A DNA stretch of 64,000 nt, taken from Cycas panzhihuaensis (Eukaryota; Cycadophyta). Below, in pieces: positions 1-10,860 of this stretch (its first letter is position 1; each line of letters begins with the position of its first letter). Position numbers and translations under genes: made by a program. The notes beneath the pieces are model-generated. The model was not told the DNA's origin and ran no database searches. It worked only from the letters and a program-made list of their open reading frames with translations. The stretch covers positions 109,747,741 to 109,811,740 of the forward strand of contig CM041465.1 of the NCBI GenBank assembly GCA_023213395.1, written 5' to 3'.

Positions 1-1021
1 CGCTTGTCTCATATATATATGTATTGTTAGGATTTTATATTGTATGCTAGCACCCTTTCTCTGGGAAGGGGGATACTTTCATTTACTACGTGTACATAGA
101 GGATGCAAAGGATCCGTTCCTTTTCCCTCTCTTGGTAAGTGCTCCTATTTGTGTTTTACTTTAGTATTTCACTTGTTGCTAGCATTTTATTCCTTCCTTT
201 CTTTTCTTAGTGCTTTAGTACCGCTTTTGGGGAAGGAAAGGAAGCCCTACTTTCTGGTCTACTACAACTCTTCACATTCATCGTGCTTTGTGGAGCAACT
301 TCGGGTACCTCTTGGGAATGTCGCCATTTCAGCACACCTCCATTCCGGGTACACACTCTCGCTCCACTTCACCACTTTTATTTTCCTTTTGAGTTCTTTT
401 TACATAGTAGTAATTAGCTCACCAGAAAGAGAAAGGAAAACCAACCCCTGTCTTGGTTTATACTTTGTTTACTTTATCGCTTACATTTTATTTGTTATAG
501 GAAAAGGTCTTAGGAAGCCTTCCCTTTCACCTTTTCCCCCTTTTTGCCTTGCAAACTTCCCTCTTGCTTTGTCCACTTACCTTGCTTGGTTAAGTTTGCT
601 TGCACACATCATAGCTTTTCCTTTTGGATATTTCCTTTATGCTCCCTCTCGATTTTCTGCCTAGCTGGGTAACCGAGCGGATCCCATTCGTAGGCCATCT
701 ACTTGCCTACCTTCTTCTCATTTCCCTTTGCTCTAGGGAAACCCCTTGAAGGGTTCTCTCCTTCCCTTCCGCCATCCAAAGGTGGGAGGATCCTTCCCTT
801 AGGTCAACTTAGGCTAACCCTACACCTCTTATCCTCTTATTTGAAGTGGGGAACCACTCCCAGGTAGCTAGATTCTATTTGCAGGTCCCAAACTTATGCT
901 CTGGCGCATAGGGCATCCTACATGGTATTTGCCCTACTTATAGGTCTTTTTCTCAATTGTGCCATCCAGTGTCCTTACTACTCCTACTCAATTAAGTAGT
1001 TATCCTGTAGACGTGCATCCA
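1..1021 (+). mobile_element. LTR-a, 3' portion (+), cut by window start
   Basis: Equivalent to 32934-33960, the last ~1 kb of the G-type 3' LTR. It ends in CA (...GTGCATCCA) and is joined directly to a broken PMD ORF. Its reverse complement is found at 8762-9780, because another LTR-a lies inverted on the far side of the A body. Open reading frames here (for example 44-664) recur wherever the LTR recurs and resemble no known protein, so I do not treat them as genes. Confidence 0.85.
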
Positions 1022-2098
1022 CTCACTGTGACTGACTACACGCTAGACCCCTACCAGTTGACAAGATGGGATAGCGACGTGGAGGCAGGAGTGGTAGGGG
1101 CTACCCTTAGAGATGACGACGGTGGCAACAGGGGAAGATAGAGGAGATGGGGCTAGCCCATCGTGAGCTGTAGATGAGGTAGGGCCATCAGGGACTACCG
1201 AGGAGATGAGGGGGCCTGTGACACGAGCCCAGAGACTGAGGATCATAGAGAGACCCAGAGGGGCAGCTCCACCAGCATAGGGAGGGACACAGACTCTAGC
1301 AGTGGAGGCAGTCACAGAGGAGGTGCCAGAGGAGGAGGCACCAGGAGCTGGTGGAGAGCCAGGGGAAGAGGCCATTGCACAAGTAGAGGAGCTAGTGGTC
1401 GCAGCAGGTGAGGCTCTACCTTCCTCACTATTTGATAGCCAGATGTATTGTATTATTTAGTTTTGATTTGATATCTACATAGATATGTACTAACAAATGA
1501 CATGGTGGGTTTACAGGTACCATAGAGATCTAATGACTAGTTGAGGCCATGGTGAGGGAGATGTTCCCTCAGGTATATGCAAAGGGGCAGCCACCCATCC
1601 AGGCAGAGGATGCACCTAGATCGGCAGGTGCCTACATGGCAGCGTTCACCCCACTGGCGAGGGCGAGGGACGTATGGGTTACAGAGTCCCAGGAGCACGT
1701 GGCATTGAGGGGACAGTTGCAGCGAGAGCTAGACGAGGCTTAGAGCGAGCAGGACATCCCACGAAGTCGCGTACAGACTCTAGAGGCTCAGGGAGGAGCC
1801 AGAGAGGATATGGGAAGCCATATCTGGGTAGCGGTCCTAGAGGAGTGTCTCCGATGAGTGGAGAGCGAGAGGGATCGTATTCAGGCCCGATACAATCAGC
1901 TGGTAGATCAGATGGCATTGAGGTCAAGCTGGAGCAGGACTTATACCCACACAACGATGATGACCCCGAGGAGGCCCCGCGATGAAGGGAGCATGGCAGG
2001 GAGCTCATGGAGGCCTAGGAGGAGCCTCAGAGGGATGTGGTCCCTAGGAGATGGATTACACTGACCAGGAGATGGTGCCCTAGGAGGAGGGCAATAGT
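1022..2098 (+). pseudogene. C-terminal half of the antisense PMD extra ORF, element A
   Basis: This sequence is homologous to the C-terminal part of the PMD-like ORF in G (27338-28450, minus) and to 33961-35040 and 46557-47024. It is antisense to the gag-pol of its own element. The first residues resemble the G sequence LTLTDYAADPYRTVRWDSD. An acidic/glycine-rich stretch follows, then a GT-AG intron, then a charged helical segment around ESERDRIQARYNQLVDQ that may form a coiled coil. The N-terminal half is missing because an LTR (G type) inserted inside this exon. There are several stops, for example TAG where D has CGG. PMD is a domain known from plant transposases and plant genes and reported in extra ORFs of Tat retrotransposons; what it does in the retroelement is unknown. 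Confidence 0.65.
1408..1516 (+). other. GT-AG intron in the antisense PMD ORF (A)
   Basis: GTGAGG at the donor and a pyrimidine/T-rich tract ending TTTACAG at the acceptor, 109 bp, AT-rich relative to the flanking exons. The homologous position in G (27952-28056, minus) also has GTGAGG...GGCAG, with a diverged interior but conserved borders. Confidence 0.6.
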
Positions 2099-2722
2099 AG
2101 TGTGGAGTATATGCATTATATTTAATTTTTGACAGGGGAAAGCATGGGCCTCCAGGGGGTCATATATATAGAGTCATATGATTGTACCCCCCTGCAAGGA
2201 CACCAGCTTCCCAGATGTATGATATGACATATGATTTTGATGTATATATATAAATGGGGTAATTGGTGCCCCATTTTGACACGTATGATGTGTGATGGGT
2301 GATATGCATGTTTTGTATTTTATTATGATGGTTGTTTGAGATGCATGTATTTCCTTTCATGCATGGCTATATACCTAACAAGAGCACACATAACCACCAT
2401 GAGTAGATGTGATAGACACATGTGGGATTAGGAAATAGGGCTACACGTACGTCCATGGAGGAGCATAGCAGGATATACGAAGAAAACACCAAGCGAGAGG
2501 GGGAGTAATAATACTCCAAAGCATCGTCCTAACTGGGGGATACCCAAATAGGAGGACAAGGTCCCACAAGAAATAGGAACACGAGTTCCGTGGGAGGAAC
2601 CAAAAAGAAATGGAAGAGGCCATCCTAAGTTGTCATTCCACTAGTGGCTGGGAGAAATGGGGACAACTTAAGATGGTAGTTTAGACTCATTTTGGAGTGT
2701 GGCGAAGGGATTACCGAGAGAG
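2099..2722. other. Conserved non-coding block between IN and PMD (A)
   Basis: No coding sequence is recognisable here. The block is conserved in sequence and order in B, D, G, E1 and E2. It contains (on the minus strand) one hairpin unit next to IN, a motif with CCTCCTATTTGGG..CCCCCAACTAGG, the string TTCCGCTATGCTCC-like, and an AT-rich tail running to the PMD ORF. Its survival in the pol-less E1 and E2 suggests a role in cis. Confidence 0.6.
2620..2676 (-). repeat. Hairpin unit, single copy (A)
   Basis: The outer stem pairs CCATCCTAAGTTGTC (2620-2634) with GACAACTTAAGATGG (2662-2676). An inner CCATT/AATGG-type pairing lies in the loop. It is followed on the minus side by the conserved GAGTCTAAACTACC box. 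It is the single-copy form of the tandem units at 17153 and 57369. Confidence 0.75.
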
Positions 2723-3960
2723 TCATGCATAAAATTTCTTGAGGAATTTTCCATTGACTGCCTTCTCAAATTCTAGACCTTCTAAGGTGGCGATCCTATA
2801 AGCGCCATTATCAGGGCTCTCAAGAATGATGAAAGGACCGACCTATTTAGGCCCAAATTTGGTTAGGCGATCATAGAGGTATTCTAACTTAAGGATGTAG
2901 TCCCTAGGGCATAAAGGAAGGGCACGAAGATGCTTGTTGTGAGTCCTTTATGAATGGACTTTCAAAGTGAGGTTTGCTTGGTAAGCCATCAAGTGTCTCT
3001 CATCTAGAGCCTCAAGATATAGGAGACCAGCCTGGTGGATAGACTCCTCATCGATAAGACCTCTAAGGGAGACTCATAGAGAGGGGATCTCCACTTCTAG
3101 TGGGAGTACTTCCTCAGTTCCGTAGACTAAGGAAAATGGTGTCATTCCAGTAGCCATACGGATAGAAGTGCGATAGGCCCACAGGGCGGAAGGGAGTTGG
3201 AGGTGCCAATCTCTTTGAGATTGCACAATAATTTTCTTTAGAATGTTAATAAGGGTTTTATTAAATGATTCAACTTGTTTGTTTGCTTAGGGGTAATAAG
3301 GAGATGAGGTCTTATGAGAAATCTTGAATTTCTTGCAAAGCTCATCCATCTCCTTGTTACAAAAGGGGGTTCCATTGTCTGTGATCAAGACGTCCGGAAT
3401 CCCAAAATGGCAAACAATGTGCTAGTAGATGAAGGTGGCTATCATCTTGCCAGGCATAGTAGACAGAGGGATTACCTCTGCCCATTTGGTAAAGTACTTC
3501 ATGGCAGTCAAGATGTACTTGTGCTGCACCAAAGAAGGTAGTGATATAGCACTAACGAGGTCTAAACCCCATTGAGAAAAGGGCCATGGAGATACGATAG
3601 GGTAAAGGGCCTCGAAAGGTACATGAGAGATGTTGGCATGCTCTTGGCACCGTCGACATCTCAAAGTGTAGGCATGGGCATCCTTGAAAAGGGATGGCTA
3701 ATAATAGCCCATGAGGAGGATCCTTTGGGCTATGGATTAGCCCCCAAAGTGGCCCCCATAAATGCCATGATGGCATTCGCAGAGTGTTTGATCTACTCGT
3801 CTGAAGTGACACAGCAAAGAAGGATCCCATCAAAGGATCTTTTGTACAACACTTCATCTCTAAGGAAGTATTGTCTGGCAGTGGCACGGATGCGCGATCT
3901 AACTTTGTTGCTAGCTTCGTGCCAGTATTCTTGCTGAGTCAGATACCGCACAATGTCACC
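2723..3960 (-). pseudogene. Integrase, Tat-type Ty3/gypsy (A)
   Basis: Integrase inserts the cDNA into the host genome. Reading right to left, the zinc-binding HHCC region is visible: an ECHHGIYGGHFGG-like stretch, then CRRCQEHAN at about 3640. The catalytic core follows with WGLDLV, KYFTKWAEV, LITDNGTPF (Asp codon 3377-3379) and NKQVESFNKTL (Glu codon 3269-3271). The last two are 36 codons apart, as expected for DX35E. The C-terminal domain ends AVNGKFLKKFYA with a stop at 2723-2725. There is an in-frame stop just before the Glu motif (YYP-stop-AN, TAA where a Gln codon is expected) and at least one frameshift in the zinc region, so it is inactive. It is the last pol domain before the conserved non-coding block. 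Confidence 0.9.
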
Positions 3961-4461
3961 ATACCACTCACTATCAGTGAGTGGATAAGGACAGGTGCCC
4001 TGGATGGTAAGGATAGACTCATCATGGAGAGAGTCATCAATGGGAACGAGGGACGTGTTGGGAATGGAGGCATTGGCTAGATGCTCTGCCACTATCATTC
4101 CTTTTTTCGACTTTCTGTTAATGATTTGAAGGTCGAACTCTTGAAGCAAGATAGCCCAATGGCCTGTCCTACCTGTCAAGTCTGAACGAGTAAGCAAATA
4201 ATGCAAGGGATCAAACTGGATGATCACCTTTGTAGTATTACCGAGCAAGTAATGTTGGAACTTCTTGGTCACGTAGACCAAGGAAAGACATTCCTTCTTG
4301 GTAGGGGGATAATTAAGTTCAGTAGCCACGAGTGTATAACTAATAAAATAGATCGCTCTCTCGACCCTTAAGTCATCCTCCTGAGCCAGCATAGTGCCAA
4401 GGGATTCGTCAGTGGCCGAGGTATAAAGGATGAAGGGCCTATCGAAGCTAGGGGCCACCAA
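3961..4461 (-). pseudogene. Retroviral-type RNase H (gRNH) domain (A)
   Basis: The RNase H of the gag-pol degrades RNA in the RNA/DNA hybrid. The stretch begins RPFILYTSATDESLGTMLAQ and continues with TELNYPPTKKECLSL, then YLLTRSDLTGRTGHW and VAEHLANA. In Ty3/gypsy elements the first motif normally carries the catalytic Asp (TDAS type); here that position reads Ser (TSAT), and the final ADHLA Asp reads Glu. The domain keeps its fold signature but looks catalytically weakened, a known trend in Tat elements that gained a second RNase H. The long open frame 3793-4461 also includes the start of integrase. Identification is firm; loss of activity is inferred. Confidence 0.85.
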
Positions 4462-5290
4462 TGTAGGAGTGGAAGCGAGGGCTTCCTTGAGTCCTACAAA
4501 TGCTTATTGGGTCTTGTCAGACCAAACAAAGGGGGCTCCCTTTTTTAATAGCTTTGTAAGGGGTTTGGCGTTTATGGCGAAGTCTATCAAAAAGCGCCCA
4601 AGAAAACTGAGCCTGCCTAGAAACGACTTGATTTGTCATTGGGTTCTAGGAGGCGGCATGTCAAGGATTACCTTGACTTTATCTGGATCGATCTGGATCC
4701 CTTATTTTGACACAAGGAAACCCAGGAGTTTGTCTAAGGTGACAGCAAACACGCATTTAAGAAGTTTGAGACTAACATGATACTTGTAGCATCAGGTAAA
4801 GATAGCCCGCAAGTCGAAAGGATGATAAGCTCTACTATGCAAGAGACCCATCATATCGTCCATAAAGACCTCCAACGTGTTGTTAATGAGGTCATGGAAA
4901 ATAAAATACATAGTCCTCTGGTATGTGGCTCCTGCATTTTTAAGACTGAAGGGCCTTGCCTTATAGGCAAAGGTACCCCACGGGGTGGTGAAGGCCATCT
5001 TGTGGCGATCTTCAGGAGATATCTAGATCTGATTATAGCTAGAGAAGTCATCCATTAAGGACATAACTTCAAATATAGTAGTTCGATTGATTATTTGATC
5101 GATAAAGGGGAGTGGGAAGTTATCTTTGGGACATGCATTGTTAATATCGGGAAAACCAATATATATCCAGATGGTCCCATTCTTCTTGGCAATAAGGACG
5201 ATGTTCGATACCCATTTAGGGTAATCGATGGAAGTGATAAGTCTTGCATCCAAGAGTTTCTCAACCTCCATCTTGATGGCAGTTGAAAGT
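4462..5290 (-). pseudogene. Reverse transcriptase (A)
   Basis: The RT copies genomic RNA into cDNA. Blocks in order: MEVEKLLDARLITSIDYPKW, VSNIVLIAKKNG, NNACPKDNFPLP, SLMDDFSSYNQI, then MAFTTPWGTFAYKARPFSLK and the catalytic box VFMDDMM (FMDD codons 4855-4866). The YPKW-N-V-KKNG-ACPKD-FPLP pattern is typical of the Tat branch of plant Ty3/gypsy. FMDD in place of YxDD is seen in all copies here. Frame changes split the domain, so no continuous RT can be made. The thumb/connection lies at about 4462-4790. Confidence 0.9.
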
Positions 5291-6290
5291 TTAGGATGGA
5301 AGGGACACTACTTCTGGTGCACAGGGTAGGCGCCAGGAATAGTTGTAAGGTTGTGGGTGATAATGGAGGGGTCAATTCCCTTCATGTTAGAGTAGTCCCA
5401 CGTGAAAACATCCCAGAATTCTTAGAACAAAAGGGAGTATTCCCTTACTTCATCAGGGGTATATTCTGCTCCTACCTTAATGGCCTTAGCCGAGGCGAGG
5501 ACTATGTCCTGAGTTGCCCCCATACACATGGCGTTCTCCTCCTCAAAATAGAGGGGGTTAAGGTTGATAGGAGGAGACATAATAGAGGATGGGATTAGGT
5601 CAGCTAATGTAGACCCAATCGCTAGGACCTTCTGGTGGCTAAGCTTATGGTGACCAGGAGGTAAATTGGGCATGGAGCCCGCTAAGTGCTCCAGCAAGGC
5701 CTCATCGTCTTCGAAGTAATCCACCCCATGGATGACTTGACTTTGAATGGACGAGGTGCGGGATGGAATAGGAGCAAGAGAACCAGGATGACTTACAAGT
5801 TGCTCAACATCCCTAAGGGACTCTAAGGTATAGTCAAGGAGAGACCCCTCGTAAGAGGCAGGAGGGAAAACCTCGATGCCATCACGTGTGAAAGGTGATG
5901 GAAGGGAAGAGCCAGGGGTCTGATAGTCAACACATGCAATGACATGTGACACGAGAGAGTGATTGGGCTCTTCGACAAGAGGGATCCTAGGTTGAGACCT
6001 AGAACGAGAAGAATGCCCTCCACTAGCGAAGGAAGGAAAGCGGGTGAATGAGGTCCTCATCCTCACTATGGGACACGTCATCGCTAAACATGGTGAGGTA
6101 CCCATAGCTTCCAATGCTGATAGGGGTAAAATGAGTTAGGCTCAAATAAGAAGATGTGGGATCTTCTTCATGGCTAGAAGGATCGGGAATACCAATGGAG
6201 CAAGCCGAGGTGTGAGTAGAAGGGCCTTTACTTTCCTTTGTATGGCCATGGCTTGCTTGAGTGGATGGTCTAGTTTGTTTCATGAGCAGT
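5291..6290 (-). pseudogene. PR-RT spacer of the polyprotein (A)
   Basis: A low-complexity acidic and Ser/Pro-rich part of pol with no enzymatic domain that I recognise. It has an open frame of 230 codons (5422-6114) with SLLDYTLESLRDVEQ and VIHGVDYFEDDEALLEHLAGSMPNLP. The HGVDYF-DDEALL stretch is conserved in D (50590-50650), so it is probably a real part of the polyprotein. E1 and E2 keep only its beginning, which places the left border of their pol deletion inside this spacer. Confidence 0.65.
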
Positions 6291-6780
6291 CGCTCATGGG
6301 AGACAACTCTCATTTTCCCATTATGGATAAACTTAAGTTGCCCCCAACGGGTGGAACACACGGCTCCCATTTGGTCAAGCCATGGTTGACCCAGGAGGAG
6401 GTTGTAATCAACATCCACATCGAGGACAACGATGTTAGCAAGGACGGTCTTATCCCTGAGGGTGAGAGGTATCGAGACAAACCCCAAGGGAGTCTTCTCG
6501 CTACCATCATAGCCTTGACATCACCATGGAATGGGTTCCAAGGTAGAAATACCAAGCTCTTTCATAACGTGCAAGGGCATAGCATTAACGAAAGAACCGT
6601 TGTCCACGATGATCCTTCATGGTACAATCGGTGTGTCTATGGTAACGGTGAAAAGGAAGTTCCATTGGCAATCCCTTCCACTGGCTGAGGGAAGATCTTC
6701 AGGATCAAGAGAGATGATGGGCTGCCAGCTTTGGGCTATGCCCAAAGCATGAATAAGCACGTCATTTAACTCTAAAGCTT
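6291..6780 (-). pseudogene. Aspartic protease (A)
   Basis: A retropepsin that cleaves Gag-Pol. The active-site loop reads VDNGSFVNAMPL (codons for D-N-G-S at 6593-6604) and is followed by GFVSIPLTL, IVVLDVDVDYNLLLGQPWL and a basic tail. The family consensus is D-S/T-G; all Tat copies here have D-N-G or D-N-S. The ending VDYNLLLGQPWLDQMGAV matches the retropepsin strand and helix region in plant Ty3/gypsy. Upstream there is a TGA in the PEQ..LLLEA stretch, where E2 has an Arg codon. Confidence 0.8.
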
Positions 6781-8756
6781 CCAAGAGGAGCGTTCATTGC
6801 TCAGGATAGCTTTTCAAGATGTCCACGATAGACATCCCAGTGGCCATGGTGTGAAGCTCTTCAACTATGGAAAATGACTTACCTCTCCCTGTGGGTTAGG
6901 TAAGGGCTCTCTTAAAGTCAAATCGACTAGAGGCGAGAGGAATGTTAGAGGCGAAGGTATTTCTTAAGGAATGGCTTCTGGAGGAGGATCAAGGTGTGAT
7001 GTAGATGTAGAGGCACCAGCTGCCTCTTTCGGTAACTGAGGCGAGTTAAGGCATAAAGGGGAGTGGACTCAAGCATTTGAATTACATTCTTTCCCTTGTC
7101 ACGAGATCGCGAAGGTAAAGGAGTGCGGCGATCAGGGGAGGCGATGAATCTCACGCACCCTTCCCTCTACTGTGCGAAGGGCGAGAATTAGAGGATCTAC
7201 CCCAGTTTTGGTTGTTTCTTTGCTGAGTATTGCAATCACACTCCCCATGTCTAGGGAACGGATCCCTATGGATGGGTTGATCAAGATTGGGCCTCGAGGC
7301 CCATCTGGGAGATGAATCACATTGTGGTGCATCACGAGGGTGTTGCACCCGAAAACATGAGTCATCATGGAAGCACTCCCCGTGGACAGAGCACCATTTC
7401 TTCTCAAGCAAAGGATTGGCTTTCCTTGCATGAAAAGGTTAGGTACTACCCCCTTTGGGGGGAGTAGCTTAAGAAGCCTACTGAATTTATTTGTTGGAAG
7501 TTAGCAATGAAGGGGCTTGGAGTTTAAGCTCCTTCATCATACACTCGAATGAGCATATGGCAGAAGTAAGGGGGTCTAAGGTCTTCTCAGTTGAGTGAGG
7601 AGTAAACCTGGTGGGTTGTGAAGGTTTAGTTTCCTTAGTTGAGGGAGGTGCCTCACGGCATTGTGAGGGCTTAAGAGGCCTTTTGAGTCTGACTTGGATC
7701 TCAATAGCCTCTAACACTAAGCACTTTGTGATCGCGGAGTCTGCGTGGTTACCCCCATTTTAAGGACTTCTACATATACTTTGGGGTGAATTGTATTAAC
7801 GAAAAGATCCCTCTTCAACTCTTCGGGCAACGTGGCCTTAATAGAATGAACAAGGTCATGGAATCGTCTCACAAAGTCATGATTCATTTCATCGTGACCT
7901 TGTTTAAGCGATAAAAGGGATTTTATTCCACTTCCAAATGGACAGGCTACATCAAAGTAGTTGATGAATTCATCCACTAATTGCTGGAATGAAAAGATAG
8001 AGTGGGCAAGGAGGCGATAAAACCACTTAAGGGCATCACCACAGCAAGATCGTAGAAATAACTTTATCAATATGTGGTCATAAGCCCAGTAATCTATACA
8101 TGCCATAGAAAAACTATGCACATGTTCTGTTGGGTCTTATGAGGAAGTTCCGTCAAATTTAGGAACTTCGAGAGGATGAGGCGGCAGATTAGTTCTTAAT
8201 GCCTCGATAGATAGTGGTGTTGATCTATAGTCCATGAAGGGATGTGCCCTTGCCTAGATTGTAGGATCAATGAATGATGTAGCAGGTAGTGAATAAGGAA
8301 TGGATAGGGGTGGCAAACCCATCCCTCCTTGAGGAAATGCCCCTTGCTAGAAGGGGGCTTGAGGATAAGCACCTTAAAAGGGAGTTGGGTTCCCTTGCAA
8401 AGGCGCAGCATAAGGGGCTATGCTAAATGGTGGAAAGGAAGGGTGTGGAATTGGGTTTTACCCATATGGGCCACCTGTAGGCAGTGCAATCCCATATGAG
8501 TGTAGTAGGTCCACCCCATAAGATGGGAGGTGGTTCCCTTTACCACCTTACAAGGTTGAGAAGCGTAACCTGGGGGTATGTAAAAGGAAGGACCAATAGG
8601 TTAGTTTTAGGAATATGTGGGAGCGAGTCCAACGCGACTAGCGACTGAAGAGTTAGTAGGACCAATAGGCCTACTAGGGAATGCATGTGCCACATTAGGG
8701 GATGACTCGTTAGCCTGACTAGGAAAGGGTATGCTAACCCCCAACTAAGGGAAAGA
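6781..8756 (-). pseudogene. gag, 3' part (A): capsid core and zinc knuckle
   Basis: Gag forms the virus-like particle. The retrotransposon-gag core lies at about 8121-7717: SMACIDYWAYDHILIKLF, KWFYRLLAHSIFSFQQLVDEFINYF, LSLKQGHDEMNHDFVRRFHDL and LPEELKRDLFVNTIHP. A Lys/Pro-rich stretch follows, then a zinc-knuckle-like WCSVHGECFHDDS (about 7370-7410), whose last Cys is displaced relative to D. The N-terminal ~180 residues were separated by an LTR insertion at 8757. Defects include TAA in the SSQDP stretch (Gln in E2) and a local error, SCCGDALKW where B reads SLQGDALKW. Confidence 0.85.
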
Positions 8757-8761
8757 CATAC
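8757..8761. repeat. Target-site duplication CATAC (left side)
   Basis: CATAC abuts the LTR end. In the duplicate copy both sides are present (41709-41713 and 44449-44453). Here the right-hand copy is lost beyond E1. Confidence 0.85.
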
Positions 8762-10860
8762 TGGATGTGCATCTATGGAATAGCTACCTAACTGAGTAGG
8801 AATGGTAAGGGTGGTCGATGGCACAATTGAGGAAAGACCTACAAGTAAGGCAAATACCACGCAGGGCGCCTTGTGCACAGAAGTGCGAGTTTGGGACCTG
8901 CAAATGGTATCTAGTTACCTGCAAGTGATTCCCCACTTTAAACAAGAAGAGAAAAGGCGTAGGTTAGCCTGGGTTGACCTAAGGGAAGGATCCTCCCACC
9001 TTGGATGGCCGAAAGGGGAAGGAGAGAACCCTTCAAGGGTTTCCCTAGAGCAAAGGGAAACAATAAAAAGGTAGGCAAGTGAATGGCCTACGAATGGGAT
9101 CCCCTCGGTTACCCGGTTGGGCAGAAAACTGAGAGAGAGCACAAAGGAATTAACCAAAGGGAAGAAGTCACGATGTGCACAAGCAACCTAACCAAGTGAA
9201 GCAAGTTGATGAAGTAAGAGGGAAGTTTACAAGGGAAAAGGGGAAAAGGTAAAAGGGGAGGATTTCCTAAGACTTTTTCCTATAACAAATATAATGCAAG
9301 AGATAAAGTAAATGAAATATAAACCAAGATGGGGAGTTGGTTTCCTTTTCTCTTTTCGATGAGCTAATTACTATTATACAAAAAAAGCTCAAAAGAAAAA
9401 GGGGGATGAGGTGGAGCGAGAGTGCGTGCGAGAATGGAGGCGCGTCAAAATGGCGGCATTTCCACGAGGTACCCAAAGTTGCTCCACAAAGCATGGCGGA
9501 CATGAAGAGTTATGGTAGACCGGAACGTGGGGCTTCCTTACCTTCCCCGAAAATGGCACTAAAGTACCAAGAAAGGAAAAGGAAAGAATAAGATGCTAGC
9601 AACAAATGAAATACTAAAGTAAAACATAAACCGGAGCACTTACCCGTGAGAGAGGAAAAGGAATGGGTCTTTTACATCCTCCAGGTACCTGCAAGTAAAT
9701 GAGAATATCCCCCTTCCTAGAGAAAGGGCACTAGCATACAATAGAAAATCCTAACAATACATGTATATATGAGACAAGCATAAACTTAAATGCATGCACA
9801 TTAGTATTCAATATTATGATGATAAACTGTAGAGGAAAAATAACTAAAATAAATGATGAGTAAATCGGTAAGCCTCAGAGTGGCCCACCTCCCGCAAGGA
9901 ACAACCCTACCCTCCCTCAAGAAGCCACAGGGTAGCGAGGGTATGACTATGCAAGAAGGCTAGAAATAGAGGTAACGAGAGTCAAAAGGGACCCAAAAGG
10001 ATCTACAATAAGCTGAGGTGCTAAGGGTAGCAAACTGGGTTACCAAGAAAGAAACTGGGCAAGGGACAAGTAGCCGGGGCTTATGTGAGTTGCTCGGATT
10101 AAGATGTGAGCCCTCAAATCAGCACTGCAACAAGTGACAGCACTAGTTTCAATGGCTGAAAATAACCTAACAAATCCTTGTTTCACTACCAAGAGTAGCA
10201 CGGGGCAAAATGGAAGGCTTGGAGGGCAAAGAGCCTCTTAGGGAGCATGGAAGGTGGTGCAGAATCCACCTAGCTCTCACCCAAACCTTATGTAACCCCT
10301 CTTTGCCACTATCTTGAGTAAGAAACGTAGGAAAGGAGGCCCTAATGGCAGAAAAAGGACAACCCAAAGTGGAGCAAGAACAACCTTCAAAGATCAAACC
10401 AAGAGGAACTGGAAATGACATGCAAAATAGGGCATAAATTGGACAAGAGAGAAACTTAAACCAACAAATACCTGAGGAAGAGAAGGGAGGCTTTTGCCTC
10501 AGTTAAGAACTGCTAGAAAAAGACTAAGAAATCTACCAAAGGAATGTGGAATAGCAGGTATGGAACCCCTACTAATGAGGTTGAAGGAAACACCTACACT
10601 TGAGGGTGCTTGATAGCTGCCTTAGTAAGGAAATGCTGAAAACTCTCTGAGGAGGCCCTCTCCAAGGTGTGCAAAGGGCTAGGAAGATGTCACAATCATA
10701 CCAAAGAAGAGTCAGCCTTTGGAGAATGGTTGCAGGTCCTATAGCAGTAGTGGAACAGCAGGGAATAGCAGAGCATAGGGCATTTTTCCTTGAGAACCTT
10801 GTAAAAAATGAGCCAAAAGAAGATCCTAAAAATGACTTAGGGAAGACTTAAATACCCAGC
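8762..10860 (-). mobile_element. LTR-a inserted in gag of A, split by E1
   Basis: Equivalent to the complete solo LTR at 41714-44448. The CA end is at 8762. The LTR runs leftward in transcription sense and is interrupted at 10860 by E1. Its TATA-like TATTTAAG (minus, 10847-10854 region) lies only a few bases from the E1 insertion, while the upstream ~635 bp of the LTR are missing from the window. Confidence 0.85.
10856..10860. repeat. Presumed left target site of E1 (CCAGC)
   Basis: The five bases before the TG start of E1. The unoccupied site in B reads CCAGC followed by CTAAACC. No matching copy follows the right LTR of E1, so the other side has been rearranged. Confidence 0.5.

Larger units (their letters stand above)
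1..10860. repeat. Left copy of a ~10.9-kb duplicated segment
   Basis: This segment matches 32934-43813 in the same orientation. Long exact stretches are interrupted by clusters of short indels. Matched landmarks include the LTR-a end (1021 and 33960), the pol stop (2723 and 35665), the RT FMDD codons (4855 and 37787), the protease active site (6593 and 39527) and the CATAC target duplication (8757 and 41709). The match starts at the first base of the window, so it may extend further left. It ends on the right where E1 is inserted. Both copies carry the same two secondary LTR insertions, so the duplication came after them. Confidence 0.95.

Noticed and set aside
44-664. 206-codon plus-strand ORF, hydrophobic, repeated at 33086-33601
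   Set aside because: It lies wholly inside LTR-a and recurs because the LTR recurs. T-rich sequence gives a Phe/Leu-rich frame; no domain, and the C copy does not keep it open.
1-9780. DNA transposon with ~1-kb terminal inverted repeats
   Set aside because: The inverted arms are two independent LTR-a insertions in opposite orientation. One has a CATAC target duplication (seen in B) and the other belongs to G, with PMD, aRNH and PPT before it.
10167-10421. 84-codon minus ORF repeated at 43120-43374
   Set aside because: Located inside LTR-a (-); present only because both copies of the LTR are present, no domain.
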